Positions 21,373 through 34,276 of a DNA stretch of 64,000 nucleotides are shown here, piece after piece. Every line of letters begins with the position of its first letter. The first letter of the stretch is position 1. This stretch comes from Gloeophyllum trabeum ATCC 11539 (Eukaryota > Basidiomycota > Agaricomycetes > Gloeophyllales > Gloeophyllaceae), in assembly GCF_000344685.1 (NCBI RefSeq), contig NW_006920413.1, positions 2,101,628-2,165,627 on the forward strand, read 5' to 3'. The position numbers were made by a program, and so were the translations under genes. The notes under the pieces are model-generated. The model was not told the origin of the DNA. It saw only the letters and a program-made list of their open reading frames with translations, and did no database searches.

Positions 21373-23992
21373 ATGGAGAGGGTACAATTTCAACAGGAGC
21401 AGGTACGCTGTCGCCGGCGCTTACTGCGGAGAGAAAGATGGTCCTATGATCCCAATAGATGCTCGCCGAGCTGAAGGACCTAGTCCAAAAGGGTCTCTTC
21501 ACGCAAGTGAGTGAATTGAGCTTTTACGTCTGCGATGACGAGCTTTGAATACTCATGATGTTCTCCATTACAACCTTTCCTACACTACATGCCTCTCTGC
21601 ATGTCAGAATGAAACGAAGCAGATAATGAAGAAGCGGACTGCCTTTGAGACAGCCCTCGTGAGGCGAATACCAAAGAAGGCCGACTTCCTAAGATATGCG
21701 GCATATGAAATGGGACTGGAGGCGTTGCGGAAAAAGAGAATAGAGAGGTTGAGTGAGTGTCTTACTTTGCAGCGGGTGCGGTTCATGGGGGGGTGCCCTA
21801 TGTGGGACATTTTGCGCGTCCGAGTGGTCAGGAGCTGATTCAGTACGTTCTTAATGTCGCACATAGGTCACATAACCCTCCCATCCCCGCACTCTGACTC
21901 GTAGAAGTGAACTGAGGTCCACGGGACAGCTCTGACACATGGCACCAGATATAAAGAAATCGGAACCGTCGATATCGGACTTCGCCCTTGTCCGCCGGCA
22001 ATTCCACATATTTGAGCGGGCGCTTCAGAAATTCAAAGGGGATGTAGCGCTCTGGATCCAGTATATTGAACTGGCAAAGAAGGAGGGGGCACGGGCGTTG
22101 GTTGGGAGGATCACAGCTCGGTGAGTATCCGTCATCGAGGCACACATAGCCCTGCATAGAGATTCATGGTATTGGCTAAATTCCCAGTGCTCTACAACTG
22201 CACCCCACTCACCCACCTCTCTACGTCCTTGCTGCCCAACATGAACTTTCCCGTCTTTCACCATCAGCAGCACGCACCCTTCTCCAGCGCGGCATCCGCC
22301 TGAACCCAGAAAGTGTGGATATGTGGAGGGAATACGTGAAAATGGAAATGGGATGGTTGGAAAGCGTGAGGAGACGATGGAGTGTGCTCGGCCTGACGGA
22401 TGATAAGGGTAAGGGGAAAGAGACGGGGAAGAAGGGCATCAGTCGAGTACTGGGTGGCGAAGGTGAGGAGCCTGAGGCGGACGGAGAAGGGATGGACGTC
22501 GACGGAGATGCACAGGTGCGTGTTGAGGGAGAAAGGGGAGACGAGAGCGAAGCTGCGAGGAAGGAAATCTTGGAAGGGGCTATCGTCAAAGCTGTCATAT
22601 CGAGTGCTGTAAAAGGTGCGCGATCAGCTTACAGTCTCATCTGGGTACATGACCGAAGGTGATTATCCTAGCTATCCCTACTCTACCTCTCTTCACGTCT
22701 CTGCATACTGCTTTAACTACTTACCCATCACCCCCATCATTACGCGCATCCCTGCTCGAGCATCTCTATACCCTCCTCCGACAGACACTACCCGCGGAGC
22801 CCGGCGCCGTTCACCTACTATCCCAGAGGTTCTTCTATGAGCAGGGCGAGGGGAGCCATGACTTAGTCGAGGCGCTCAGGAACGCGAACGAAGAGATGAT
22901 GAGGGGCGTGAGAGAAGTATGGGGCTCTGAAGAGATGTCAAAACCCAAGAAGGGAGAGAGCAGAAGACAGGGAATGGAGAGAGAATATGCGGAGTTTGTC
23001 GCAAGCTGGTGCAATAAACCAGACTTAGACGACCACTTGGTGCGTGCTTGTAGTCCATCAAGATATATTGGATCTAATGTGCAGCCTGATATAATTTTTG
23101 TATGCAGAAACTGTATCTGCTCTCGTCGTTACACTCGCTGATCTCCCAGTCGCCATCGCCGTCACCATTACTTCTCGGCGCCCACCTTAGATTGCTGACG
23201 CAGCTCCGACCCTCTACATATCCGGACAAAAAGCTACTAAAGCTAGCAAGGAAGTACACTTCCCAACAAAACGAAACCAAAGGCGGTTGGGCATTTTTAT
23301 GGCTCGCACGCTTGCAAATCGAGAGCGAAGCCAGCGATAGCCAAGAAGTACGAAAGGCATGGGATGAAGCGAGGAGGAAAGTCGATGCAGAAGAGGACCC
23401 GGAGGCCGCTCAGCAAGTGTGGATGTGGGGTCTCGAGCAACCGGCCAAAGGCGAGGCCGTAGCAGACGCAGAGAAGAGTCAACTGCTCGAGGTGCGTTCG
23501 CGCCGCAGCCCGCCGCGCGGTATAGCCAGGACTTCGTTCTGATGCGCACATTCCTTATTCCAGACGTTGTTAAGAGAGAGCATGCGGAGTACGGGCCTGC
23601 GCGGCGTGCACGAGGAGCTGCTGCTGCGGTACGTCGGCCTGCATCAGAAGCGCTCGGGCGTCGACGTGCAGTTTGTCCGGCGCGTGTCGAGGGAGTACTT
23701 CGTGTCGTGCCGCGTGTGGGGCGAAGTATTTCGGCTGTTAGCCGAGGGCGAGGACGCGGATGGAAAGGTGCTGGAAGCCGTTCATGAGGAGTGGAGGCGG
23801 GTGGACCTCGTTGCCGCGTGCATTGAGTATGCGCGGTGGCTGATCGCGAAAGGGAAGGGGGATAAAGCCAGCGAGTTGATCGCGAGAACGAGGACTATGG
23901 CGGATGCGTCCCAGCGTGTTGTGCTGGAGGAGAGATGGCGGGAAGTTCTGGAAGGCCCTCAGATTCGGGGAGAAGAGGAGAGCGCAGAGTAG
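21373..23992 (+). CDS. UTP6: U3 snoRNP / SSU processome protein UTP6
   Basis: Exons 21373-21402, 21459-21506, 21608-21752, 21949-22120, 22188-22615, 22672-23039, 23108-23491 and 23564-23992 give 667 residues. The N-terminus MERVQFQQEQMLAELKDLVQKGLFT followed by KQIMKKRTAFETALVRRIPK is the UTP6 signature. HAT-type helical repeats follow (FALVRRQFHIFERALQKFKG, LWIQYIELAKKEGARALVGR, ARTLLQRGIRLNPESVDMW). UTP6 is part of the UTP-B module needed for early cleavage of pre-18S rRNA in the nucleolus. A charged insertion of about 60 residues rich in Lys, Glu and Gly (22400-22560) is lineage-specific. The third intron (196 nt) is unusually long. Confidence 0.95.
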
Positions 23993-26900
23993 AGCTATTC
24001 TGAGCTCAGTTCTTCAGGCTCGTCAATGTTTCCTTATGTACATACACTGCACACTAGCTGTTGTACGTGTTGCATATGTGCTCCCATAGTACTGCGCTCT
24101 GCCAACTAGGCACGAGTGCGCTTCAACTCCCTGGCAAGACACCCGATGGTGAGAGGTTTGCGCTCGACCACGCGCGACTTCGTGAATGGAAGTTCCCTTA
24201 CCGTACTCTACTGGCGAACACGGGGTAGCGACCTCTGTCCGTTCTGTCCACTCTGTCCCTTTCCCTCCACCCGTGACAAGGGCAAGAAAAGGGAACAGAA
24301 GATGCATCCATGAACGGCCTTCAGGGCGACGGCATATCTGCGGGGACGCCGTCCAGCACGACAGCGCCCTGACATTGCAATGATCTCCTGGAGTAAGAAG
24401 TACGAGCGAATGCCCAATTCCAGTTCACCGACAGCGTCCCTGCGAGGTCGGCGATTCCAATAGACACGTCTGTCCAAACGTTCATGCTCCGTAGCGACGA
24501 TCCTAGCGCGTGCCCAGATAACGTCAGAAGTTTATGGAAGAAGGGTAAGGTCCGATATTGAAGCGCACGGATCCGAGAAGCATTCCATTTATTCGAGTGT
24601 GTTGTGGATGCCGCGATGCTTGTGGGGGCGCAAGGAATACATCGGTACGGGCCGTACCGATTGCGGACAGGATCTACCTGCGCGTCAATGCCGTTTCGCG
24701 CACCCGAGCGTCGACGATCGTGCAGACCAGGGGAGTATCGTCGGCGAAGAATTTCGATTCCGTTTGCGGAGCCGATGCAGGTATTAGTATCGGACCCGAG
24801 TTTGAGGACGCGAGGATGGAAGGTGTGGGGTGCCTGCCATTGAGCACAGTGGAGGACGGCGAACCGTAACACTGGTGGAAATTCTAGCAAGGGAAGATCC
24901 TGGATAGCGGGTAGCGAGTATGTTTGCCTTCACTCGAGCCGGAGAAAGGGGTGCACCCAGCCAAGCTTGCTACTATGCTTCAATAAAGGCCCCGGACAGC
25001 TCAGCTGGAGACGGATCTATTCATTATCAGACTAGTGAGACCACTTATCAGCGTCGGGCGAGACTAGCCTGGGTAAGGTCTTGGGGCTTTGATAGTGTAT
25101 CCAGGGTTGGGTGTAATGGAACCTGGTCATATAGTGTACAGAGCAAATATAGAGCGCTGCGGCCGGGTTCACGACATCTGTCGTAACTTAGAGCGACTCG
25201 TGACGCTGATAGAGGGACTGATGCGCATGGAAATTGCATGGGGAGATCAGCATGGGGCGGGAGTGAGATGATATGTGTATCTGCTTGAGCTTTCGATGGG
25301 GCGGATTGAGGCCTACGGAGACATTGCTCTACTCATGAGCAGAGAAGTGCAAAGCCTGTGCCATGGGGTGATAGGGTGGACCTGGATGCTGGCGCAAATA
25401 GCGCCTCCGGTTCTTCTGCCACATCTTCCTGGGCCAGACCTACTTCCGCAATACACAGGAGGATGCAGGAACGACGTCTGGACTCTCCGCGCACGGACTT
25501 ACCCAGAGTAATACCGAGTCGGGTGAGCATGTGCACGGTCGTATCTTAGCCTTAGACTTCCGTCGCTTCTACATACGTACTTCAGCTTGGAGACAGGTTG
25601 CGCGATCCGTCGGGTGATTCAGAGGTCGACGCATCGGTGCGTCAATTCCGGAGGTGATCGCGCAAGAGCTTGGATTGAGGCTGATACAATAGACGTGGAA
25701 GGTGTTTGTGAAGCTGCAGCCCATGCGGTAACTGCATTTGTAGTGAAGAGGTATTGTATTACGCCGGCTGAGAGCTCTTCACAAGACGAGGTACCGAACT
25801 TCACAAGCTGTTCACTGGACCATATGCTCCGTGAAGAACAAACGTGTGAGGAGCTGCTTTGGGGACACATCGAGAGCGTGGCCCTTCAAAGATTTGATAC
25901 GTAAATTTGCCTTTCTGTAGGGTGCTCCGACGGGGACAAATCAAACGGCAGTACATGTTGCCACAAAGTTCAAAGGGCTGACAGTTCCGTTCAAGCAACC
26001 GTGGGCCGTCGGGTAGCGGGAGCAGTCCTGTCACCCAATGCGATGCAACAAATCCTGGGTTTGTCGGGTTTGCCTGATCACGTATCATGCCTGGAGGATC
26101 ACTGAGATCACGTTGGTTGGGGCCCGCCACCAAGCACGGGGCCGGCGTCGTATGTAAATTAATGATCGTTCGTCATGTTAGGAGCGTACATGTATAGATG
26201 AGATAACAATAGGAGGTGATCGCTTAGATTTCACGGGGGTACCTGGGCAGTCAGCAGCGGCAGTTGAGTCGGGCGTCGGGAGGCGGGCAGGGGACTGGTG
26301 CCGCGAGATTAGGTCGGGGAGATTTGGTGATGGAAGCAAACGAGGCTGCCAAGTAGGCACAGGTCGTCGGTCGCGGGCGGGTCGGAAGAGAATCGGATGG
26401 CAACATGGCCGGACTATTCGGGCAGTGGATAATGCGTGTGTGGACGGTGCCTTGCAGCGCGGTGTGGCTGGGAATGCGACGCCGGCGGTCCCATTGTAGT
26501 CCGTACGCAACAAGGGCAGCATCAAGGGCCAAGTATAGCGCTCAATAGATGCCTAGACTATGCAGACGCTATGCTGGCGCCGAAATAGACCGAAGCACGC
26601 TGCGGCTGGCGACTGCGGAGTGGTGCCCCCGCTCGTGCGTCGGGCGATAAGACTGCCCTGTGCGAGAACACTGTAAAGGGCAGCGTCAGAACCATGGCAG
26701 CCGGTATTCGAATCATTGAGAACAGAACCGCAGCGTGCCACGATGCATTTACAGAAGAGCGAAAAGGCAGTGCAGCATGCGAGTGTGGGACGGGGACTTA
26801 ACGTGATACGGATGGGCGAGCACGCGTGGACTAGAAGCCGCTGAAGCACATGGTCCCAACATAACCGCCAACTGATTTACCTCCTCTTCCCTTCTCTCTC

Positions 26901-27224
26901 CCTCCTTTCCCGCTCTCGTCGTTTGTCGTTTGTCGTCCGTCGCTGTCCTGCCCGGCCGGTTGTGCATTTGGAAAGAGTCTGTGAGTCACCGAGCCCTATA
27001 TCAGCCTGCGCAGCTTTCAAACCCCGCCGCCATAGCTTTCTTCTTGCTATCGCCCGCGACGTCGACGGGGCTCTCGTCACTGCCCTCCCCGAGTGCCGGC
27101 CCCTTCCCCTGCATGTCCCTTGTATTCTACGCCAGACAATCAGCAGGTCTTGTCTGAAGAACCGCCGTCCTCTTTGCTGAGAACTGAGCGCTCCAAGGCT
27201 TCGACGCTCTAATCGCTCCCGCTA
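23993..27224. other. 3.2 kb stretch with no recognised gene, upstream of the kinase gene
   Basis: Many short open frames occur in all six frames but none reads like a conserved protein, and I could not chain them with introns. A CT-rich tract at about 26880-26930, directly upstream of the kinase start region, looks like a core promoter. The rest may be a long regulatory region, 5' leader, non-coding RNA or an orphan gene. Confidence 0.4.
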
Positions 27225-30200
27225 ATGTTGCAGTACACCGTCCAGCCGTTCCCCATCCCGTCTCAGCCCTCTCTTCCCAAACCAAAGGACAAGGATAATA
27301 TCAGCAATGACTCTACTTCTTCGCTCCGTTCTACTACTACAGCGCATAATGACTCTTCGCACCCCGCCGTGACCGCTCCCCGCGAGCGGCGCGGGCCCAT
27401 GGGCGTCTTCCAGCGTAGTGCTATCAAGCGTCTTCCGTCTTCTGGCCATGACAACAACAACAACAACTACAGCTCGATTCCGACTCCGTCTGCCTTTGCA
27501 TGTATCCCTCATCCCCACGCAATCCCGCTTTCCATTTCTACTGCTTCAAATACGTCTTCCAAGCCTTCTTGTATCCCTCCTTCCCCCAAGTCTTCCCTGC
27601 CTCCCTCTCCTGTTGTCCCGACACCATCTGCTCAGGTCGCCAAGCATGTCCCACGATCCCCGTACCTCTCTTCGCCCCGCCCTACGTCCTCCCCCGTGCC
27701 CCGCGACATCGACAGCCCCCGGCCCCCGGCTCGTCGCTTCTCGACCTCTTCCTCGTCCGGCGTGCAAGACGTCCTCTTCCCAGGCGACATTGTCGGCGAA
27801 GGACTCGAACTCGATGACGAGATCGTCCGCCGCGTGCCCATCGACGCGAGCACCAACGTGCTCTCCACCTCGGCTCCCATGGACGTCCAGGAGCCCGCAC
27901 GCGAGTTCGAAGTCGTCCGCCGGCTCGGCACCGGGAGCTACGCCGTAGTGTACCTGGTCAGAGAGGTGCTCAGCCGCAGCGTTCCCAGCGATAGCGGGCA
28001 CGGACATGTCTCCGCTGTCGGCGCCATCGACCTCGATGATAGTTTCAGCTCAAAGTCGATGGGCGGGGTCCACATTGAGTATGGAAAGGAGTACGCGATG
28101 AAGTGTCTCTCCAAAGCGAACCTCGACGAGGAGGCTTTGGAAGCGCAGATGACCGAGGTGAGTATATGCGTCATGAAAATAGCATCTAATCTAATATACG
28201 TCTACAGGTGACGATCCATCAGTCTCTCCCGCCTCACCCCAACATTGTGACGCTGCACCGGACGATGGAGACCGATTCGTACTTGCTTCTTCTTCTCGAG
28301 TTTGTCCCTGGTGAAGATCTTTTCTATTTCTTGGAGCAGTCCCGCGATCACTACTCTCCTCAACCTCCTTCCAACCCCTGCACCCCTCCTCTCACTCCGT
28401 CCTCCGAGTCCAGCCCGTCGTCGACGAGCTCTCCCCCGACTCCGCCAACCCCTGGTCTTTTGGGCTCCCACAACCCCACGACCCTCCTCTCCCGCACGCG
28501 GCTGAAGCTGGTAGCCAGTATGTTCGCGCAGATGTGCGAGGCCGTCGCAGCCATCCACGACGTGGGTGTCTTCCACCGGGACATCAAGCCGGAGAACTTC
28601 ATTGTCACCGACGGTTGGTCCGAGAAGGAGCCCGGGAAGGAGCGCGAGAGGAAGGTCGTGGTGAAGTTGTCCGATTTTGGGCTGAGCACCAGAGATTGGG
28701 AGAGTTCTGATATGGACTGTGGGAGTGCGCCCTACATGAGTTACGGTGAGTGGTTCAAGGCGTCGTTACGCGTCGGCGGAAGATACTCACTCGGCGGTTT
28801 TGGCTTGTCTTGTTTTTAGAATGCAGAAATAATGTAGCCCCTACTTACTTGCCCCGCGGTGCTGACGTCTGGTCACTCGGTATCGTCCTGATTAACATGT
28901 GCGTATCGCGTCAGTTGACTGTGAAGATATGAGCTAACTTTACCTCTGTCTTATCTTCTCTACTTCCTTTCCCATCCGCCGATACTTCCACGTTCACGCC
29001 TCGATATGTCCCTGGAACCTTGCAATATCGGTGATACCTGCCATTCAAAATAATTCAGGCTGTATCACTTTAATCCATGGACAGACACGACCGAAGGCGC
29101 CTGCCCGTCCTTCACCCTGTTCCGCCAGCACCCCGTCCCGTTCCTCGTGCACCGCTTCCCGGGCATGACCGAGCCTGTCGCGAAGTATCTTGCCGAGAAC
29201 GTCTTCTGCATCCTCGACGACCCGCAGGACGACTCGAAGCGGGTGTCCGCGCGGGCGTTTGGGAAGTGGGCGCGGGACCTGCCCGCGCTGTTCGGCGTGG
29301 ACGGCGAGGCGAGCGGCGGACACAGGCGTGTCGTGAGTGTCAGCAGCGTGCAGGGCCACCCGATCAGCTCGACGCCGTGCTCGCGCAGGCCGAGCTCAAG
29401 GCAATCGAGGCAGACGAGCCGGCAGGCAAGTCTCTCACGGGCGACTGGCGCGTTGGGATCGAGGCAGCCCAGTCTGGGCCCCGCATTGGAGGAGGAAAGA
29501 CCGGAAGAGTTGCGCTTGGAGACGACCGTGTTGCAGGAAGTCGAAGAGAATGAAGCGGAGGAGCGCGAGGCGGAGGTGGAGACTGCTTCGAGGTCTACGT
29601 CTACCACGAAGAGGCGAAAGAGAGGCGCGAGGAAGGGCAAGGGCGCTGCTATGTCACCTCTTGCTACCAATGCTCCTAGCGTTGTCGGCGGCGCTAGTGG
29701 GCCCGAGGAGGAGAATGGGACCTTGGAGACGTTGGCCAGCGCTTCGCAGGCCCTGGCGAGGGAGCTCAGCCGCACGTCTCGGTCATCGTCGTTCGTTTCT
29801 GGTTTCAACTCGCCGACGGATTCGTTCGCGAGCATCCCGTCTGTCACGCCGTCTGTCCAGCCCGCGGTTTCGAAGAAGGCGTCCAAGTGGAAGCTGGGCT
29901 TTGGGCGGACCAGCTCGTCCGCGTCGTCCGCTGCACGCACGTCGTCCGTGGATCGCGCTGTGGACATGGAGAGCACCGCGAGCTTCGGAACCGGCAAAGT
30001 AATGTCCGCTACTGCAAGCAACGTCACGAGTCTCATTATGGGTTTGGAGGCTCCTCAGGTTCACCACCATTCTGCCCCGGCGGACCGTCAAGAGCCTTGG
30101 TCCCGCGGTCGTCGCTACCAGACTCAGGAATCCGGCTTCGCTCTTGGTACCCCCCAGCCTCCTTCCCGCTACGAAGGCGGCTCGGGCACCTGGGGCCCTT

Positions 30201-30912
30201 CGTCGTCGGCTAACATCGAACGCTGGGCCAACAACGTCGAGAAGCGCGGGACCTCACCCACAAGCATGCGCAGCGGCCGTCAGGTAGCTTCAAGCTCTAG
30301 CTCGATGGCCTCGAGCAACTGGCGCAGCTCCATGTTATCGACTGCCAGCAGCGCTGGCACGTCGACATCGGCGTTCACCAAGTACAGCAACGGTAGCAAG
30401 GCGAGCGTCTCTACTGTGGCGACTAGTGTCTCGTCTAGTAGCTGGAGGAATCCCGCCCCTAAGCCTCAGGTCCCCGTAGGCAGATCACCGTATGGACAAG
30501 ACCGTCCTCGGGATATTCCCGCGAACGTCAAGTGTGAGTACACTTCTCTGCATATGTTGCGTGGTTTGCGGGCCTGACCAGTTTTACAGTCATGACCGGT
30601 GTGCCATGGGAGCTGCATGAGCTTCCTCGCCAGTTGCACCCTAAGCCCGTGGGTGATATCTTCGGGCAGCCCCCTGTTCGCAAGGCGCGTACGCGCAAAC
30701 CGAATCCGAACTTGGACACCATCACCGAGCGCGCTGGGCATAATATCAAGCCATTGACGGTTAACCAGAGGCGCGATGCATCCACTAGTACCACGGACCT
30801 CAACGGTGATGCTTCTCCTGGAGACGAGGAGTTCCCCGAAGGCAGCCCTAAGAAAGTTCAGAAGGGGCAGATCAATGCCCTGGCCAAGATGCTTTCCGCT
30901 CTTCGGCGCTAG
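27225..30912 (+). CDS. Ran1/Ksp1-type serine/threonine protein kinase with long disordered tails
   Basis: Exons 27225-28157, 28208-28745, 28820-28898, 29059-30533 and 30590-30912 give 1115 residues. After about 225 Ser/Pro-rich residues the kinase domain begins with FEVVRRLGTGSYAVVYLV (glycine loop) and YAMKCLSK (ATP lysine). The catalytic loop is HRDIKPENF, the Mg2+ motif SDFGLST, and the activation segment ends DCGSAPYMSYE, as in the fission yeast Ran1/Pat1 and budding yeast Ksp1/Sks1/Vhs1 group. PRGADVWSLGIVLINMLYHFNPW completes the C-lobe. The domain is interrupted by a Pro/Ser loop of about 45 residues. The C-terminal about 500 residues are Ser/Thr-rich with KRRKRGARKGKG as a likely nuclear signal. 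It probably acts in nutrient or cell-cycle signalling. Confidence 0.9.
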
Positions 30913-31590
30913 GTTCCTCGCTCTCGTCCATTGTCCCCGACCCCTCCTCACTTCCGCCGTCTCCCCCCTCCCCTTACTCCGATCCACACCCCCCCTCAAT
31001 CCGTTACGTCGAGCTGTGTAGTGAAGTGAGCGATAGTTGAAGTGTGTCGCGTTGTGTTTTTTGGAGGGCTGTATGTGCGCGATACGGGTTCTGGCATTCG
31101 CGTATCGCGTTGTATTGGTAACTCTACGGTCCCAAGAGATCAACGTTGGTGTTATGTTTGCGGCGGAGCTTCTGCACTCAAGTCTGTCACCCGTCCTGGA
31201 CGTCCAATCTCTCAACTGCCTTTTTCTCTTTCATACTCAATCATGAAATCGCACGTCAGGCGTCCTTCTGGTCTCCCTGGTGCACCCAAACGATCCTTCC
31301 TTGTCTTGTTCCATTCCTCGGACTATTTAATTGTCTCTCCTTTGCAACCTAGACAGCCCTCCTCAAACGTAGCGTACATCATTTATGCATTGCTCACTCG
31401 CACCCATTGCATTTGCTCTCAACCATGTGCTTTAGTTATCGATACAGATACATCTTGGGTGCATTGTACTACCTGTAATCCTGGCCCAGTCTCGTTTCCC
31501 GCTATCGGAAATCATGCGTGCATAGAAGCAACATGCGATTCCTGAGCGTCCTACTCTAAGCGTTGTCGCGCCATAGTCCCAAAAACTTCG
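30913..31590. other. Convergent 3' spacer between kinase and cyclin genes
   Basis: T-rich 3' flanks of two converging genes. No coding potential recognised. Confidence 0.4.
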
Positions 31591-32647
31591 TCATGATTGA
31601 TCCATCGACTCCCTGAGCGCAGCGAAGGCCATATTCTGTTCGATGGTGGGTCCTTGCGAAGGCTGCGGTGATAAGGTTGCCGTATCGATAAGGATAGTGG
31701 ACGCTCCGTGGGGTACCGGAGGGTGACCCGCATGTGAATTGCCCTCGACTGGAGACATTGGCCGAGAGCGGCCACTATCGACTTCTATCTCGCTGTCGGA
31801 AGAGCCGCTGGACGACTGCTGCGTCGTCGGGATTACAAATTTGCCAGAGCTATGCGTCCGTACGAGGTTGACGTAATATTCCTGCAATAACTCGCGAGTG
31901 CACTGAGAGGGGGAAGAGAGGACGACCAGAATGACCGACACAAGACATTATATTTCAGCCCTATATGCGAGGTATTTGGTGGGCGGCTGAAGAGATGGCG
32001 AAGGATGGGAAGATGGAAGGAAAAGGTGCTAACCGTGAGATCCCAGTCGATTATCCGAAGGAATTCCCTCTCCAGGACGTTCAGTTCCACGATGGATATT
32101 CCACCGACCTTGGCGTAGTGTGAGTTGGTGCAAAACGCATCGCAGAAAGCCTTGCTGGATATCGCCACCGAGGCGACGATGAAACGATGTGCAGTCAATG
32201 AGGAGAGCGTAAACAGGGGCATCCGTGCGCAGATTTGGTCAATATAGTGTAGAGTGAGTAGAAGGCATGCTTTCTGAGAAGGGTGTCAGTTCCCTCAACT
32301 AGTCTTGAAGTATGAACGCACCTCCACGTTCGTGAATCTGACAATCCGGCGTAAATAATCCAGCACCGATATGTTTGGCGCGGCTCGAGAATGAAATCGG
32401 GTGAGACCTTCACTGCTTCAATAGCGGTAAGTACATGCAGCACAGCGATATACACGATATACGAACGGAACTAGTGGTATTTGATCATTATGCGCTATTA
32501 ACCGTTCGAGCATGTCGGCTTGATCGCAAGGTCAGCGATTGAATGTACCAATGATCATGTGGATAACATACCTATGAGAAGTACCAAGTGGTCTATGCTA
32601 ACATCTTCAAACGAGGCAGGCAACTCGATCCTCTCTGAGGATTCCAT
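31591..32647 (-). CDS. Pho80-like (PCL) cyclin
   Basis: Exons 32647-32572, 32518-32467, 32415-32322, 32273-32034 and 31902-31591 give 257 residues. The cyclin box reads LLIADMLERLIAHNDQ, LTRFHSRAAPNISVLDYLRR, FTNVEKACLLLTLHYIDQIC, SSLTAHRFIVASVAISSKAF and CTNSHYAKVGGISIVELNVL, then LEREFLRIIDWDLTCTRELL. This is the Pho80/Pcl family pattern, whose members bind a Pho85-type CDK in phosphate, glycogen and cell-cycle control. The start gives MESSERIELPASFEDV directly before the box. The C-terminal about 90 residues are Ser/Pro-rich with SPVEG-type sites. The fourth intron (131 nt) is long for this genome. Confidence 0.93.
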
Positions 32648-32870
32648 CCACCCATCGCAGTACTGACTCTCCAGCCAAAGCGGTAGCGGTGGTGGGCCGA
32701 TGAAGGAAAGACTTCAAGTTGTCTTGCCTGCGAATTTGCAGGCTGCCAAACCGGGCCTCCTTTTACGTCAGTTGAGTTTTGACTCCATTTTGGCGTTTTG
32801 ACGTTATGCCAGCGCGACATCACGGGAGAAGTGTGCTGGAAAGCTGCAGGCTTTGCAGAATCAGGCTCGG

Positions 32871-32967
32871 CCTAGGCTCGTGACCGCCTCTCGTAGCGTG
32901 ATTGAGGGCAGAATCATGCTAGAGAGGCTGGTGGATTTGCCGTGGGAACCCGGTTCACAGAAACTAA
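32871..32967 (+). repeat. 97-bp inverted repeat, left arm
   Basis: Exactly matches the reverse complement of 34416-34512. Read on this strand it encodes TASRSVIEGRIMLERLVDL, as does the other arm on the minus strand. It is followed by short TGCCGAG-type tandem units (about 32975-33030). Confidence 0.9.
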
Positions 32968-33245
32968 GTCATTTGCCGAGCCCTGCCGAGCCGTTGCCGA
33001 GGCTGCCGAGGCTGCCGAGCCCTGCCGCTTGTAGTCCTGTCGCGAAATTGAAGTGGAGTAACCAAACTTTGTAGTCAAGTAAGAAACGTCGCAGTGACAC
33101 TACAAACTTGCACGAATGCGAGCGCGACGCGTTTAAGTCTCGCTTTGCGTCTCGTCTCCTACGCGCTGCTCTTTTCTCGTATACTACATGTCACGATAAT
33201 GGATAGAATAGACTCCAAGCTCCGTGAGCTCGGACGTAAGACGCC

Positions 33246-33332
33246 TGGCTATTTATTTCTACTCGCAAGCTATGTTCTTCCGCAAACTTGTGGACCCGGG
33301 GTAGCCAGCGTATGTCCGAGTCGCTGCTGGCG
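33246..33332. repeat. 87-bp direct repeat, left copy at the edge of the N gap
   Basis: Identical to 34020-34106, which begins immediately after the run of N. Most likely the overlapping ends of one contig pair rather than a biological repeat. Confidence 0.9.
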
Positions 33333-34019
33333 NNNNNNNNNNNNNNNNNNNNNNNNNNNNNNNNNNNNNNNNNNNNNNNNNNNNNNNNNNNNNNNNNNNN
33401 NNNNNNNNNNNNNNNNNNNNNNNNNNNNNNNNNNNNNNNNNNNNNNNNNNNNNNNNNNNNNNNNNNNNNNNNNNNNNNNNNNNNNNNNNNNNNNNNNNNN
33501 NNNNNNNNNNNNNNNNNNNNNNNNNNNNNNNNNNNNNNNNNNNNNNNNNNNNNNNNNNNNNNNNNNNNNNNNNNNNNNNNNNNNNNNNNNNNNNNNNNNN
33601 NNNNNNNNNNNNNNNNNNNNNNNNNNNNNNNNNNNNNNNNNNNNNNNNNNNNNNNNNNNNNNNNNNNNNNNNNNNNNNNNNNNNNNNNNNNNNNNNNNNN
33701 NNNNNNNNNNNNNNNNNNNNNNNNNNNNNNNNNNNNNNNNNNNNNNNNNNNNNNNNNNNNNNNNNNNNNNNNNNNNNNNNNNNNNNNNNNNNNNNNNNNN
33801 NNNNNNNNNNNNNNNNNNNNNNNNNNNNNNNNNNNNNNNNNNNNNNNNNNNNNNNNNNNNNNNNNNNNNNNNNNNNNNNNNNNNNNNNNNNNNNNNNNNN
33901 NNNNNNNNNNNNNNNNNNNNNNNNNNNNNNNNNNNNNNNNNNNNNNNNNNNNNNNNNNNNNNNNNNNNNNNNNNNNNNNNNNNNNNNNNNNNNNNNNNNN
34001 NNNNNNNNNNNNNNNNNNN
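33333..34019. other. Assembly gap (687 N)
   Basis: Unsequenced placeholder. Any reading frame drawn through it is meaningless. Confidence 1.
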
Positions 34020-34106
34020 TGGCTATTTATTTCTACTCGCAAGCTATGTTCTTCCGCAAACTTGTGGACCCGGGGTAGCCAGCGTATGTCCGAGTCGCTG
34101 CTGGCG
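34020..34106. repeat. 87-bp direct repeat, right copy at the edge of the N gap
   Basis: Identical to 33246-33332 on the other side of the gap. Confidence 0.9.
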
Positions 34107-34276
34107 TGAACGTTCAGCTGCAGCGATAATTTCTTGAGAGGAGAGAGGGGTTCTATGTTTATTAGACAGTAGACAGGCAACGAGTACGGCGTGGTAGTGC
34201 AGCACTGAGACCGGGATGAGGAGATGGAGAGACCTCGATAACGTTAAGTCGTGCTTAGACTGGCTCAGTTGCCGCG

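Noticed and set aside
21753..21948. Possible snoRNA in the 196-nt UTP6 intron
   Set aside because: No paired C and D boxes and no convincing H/ACA hairpins; length alone is not evidence.
24321..24890. 189-residue minus-strand frame in the 24 kb spacer
   Set aside because: Composition is not protein-like, and no family motif or splice partner was found.
29065..30036. 323-residue open frame on the minus strand inside the kinase gene
   Set aside because: It is the antisense shadow of a GC-rich, Ser-rich coding exon; the plus-strand frame has kinase motifs and matching splice sites.
33094..34180. Open frames of 270-350 residues running through the N gap
   Set aside because: They exist only because N is read as open; no real sequence supports them.
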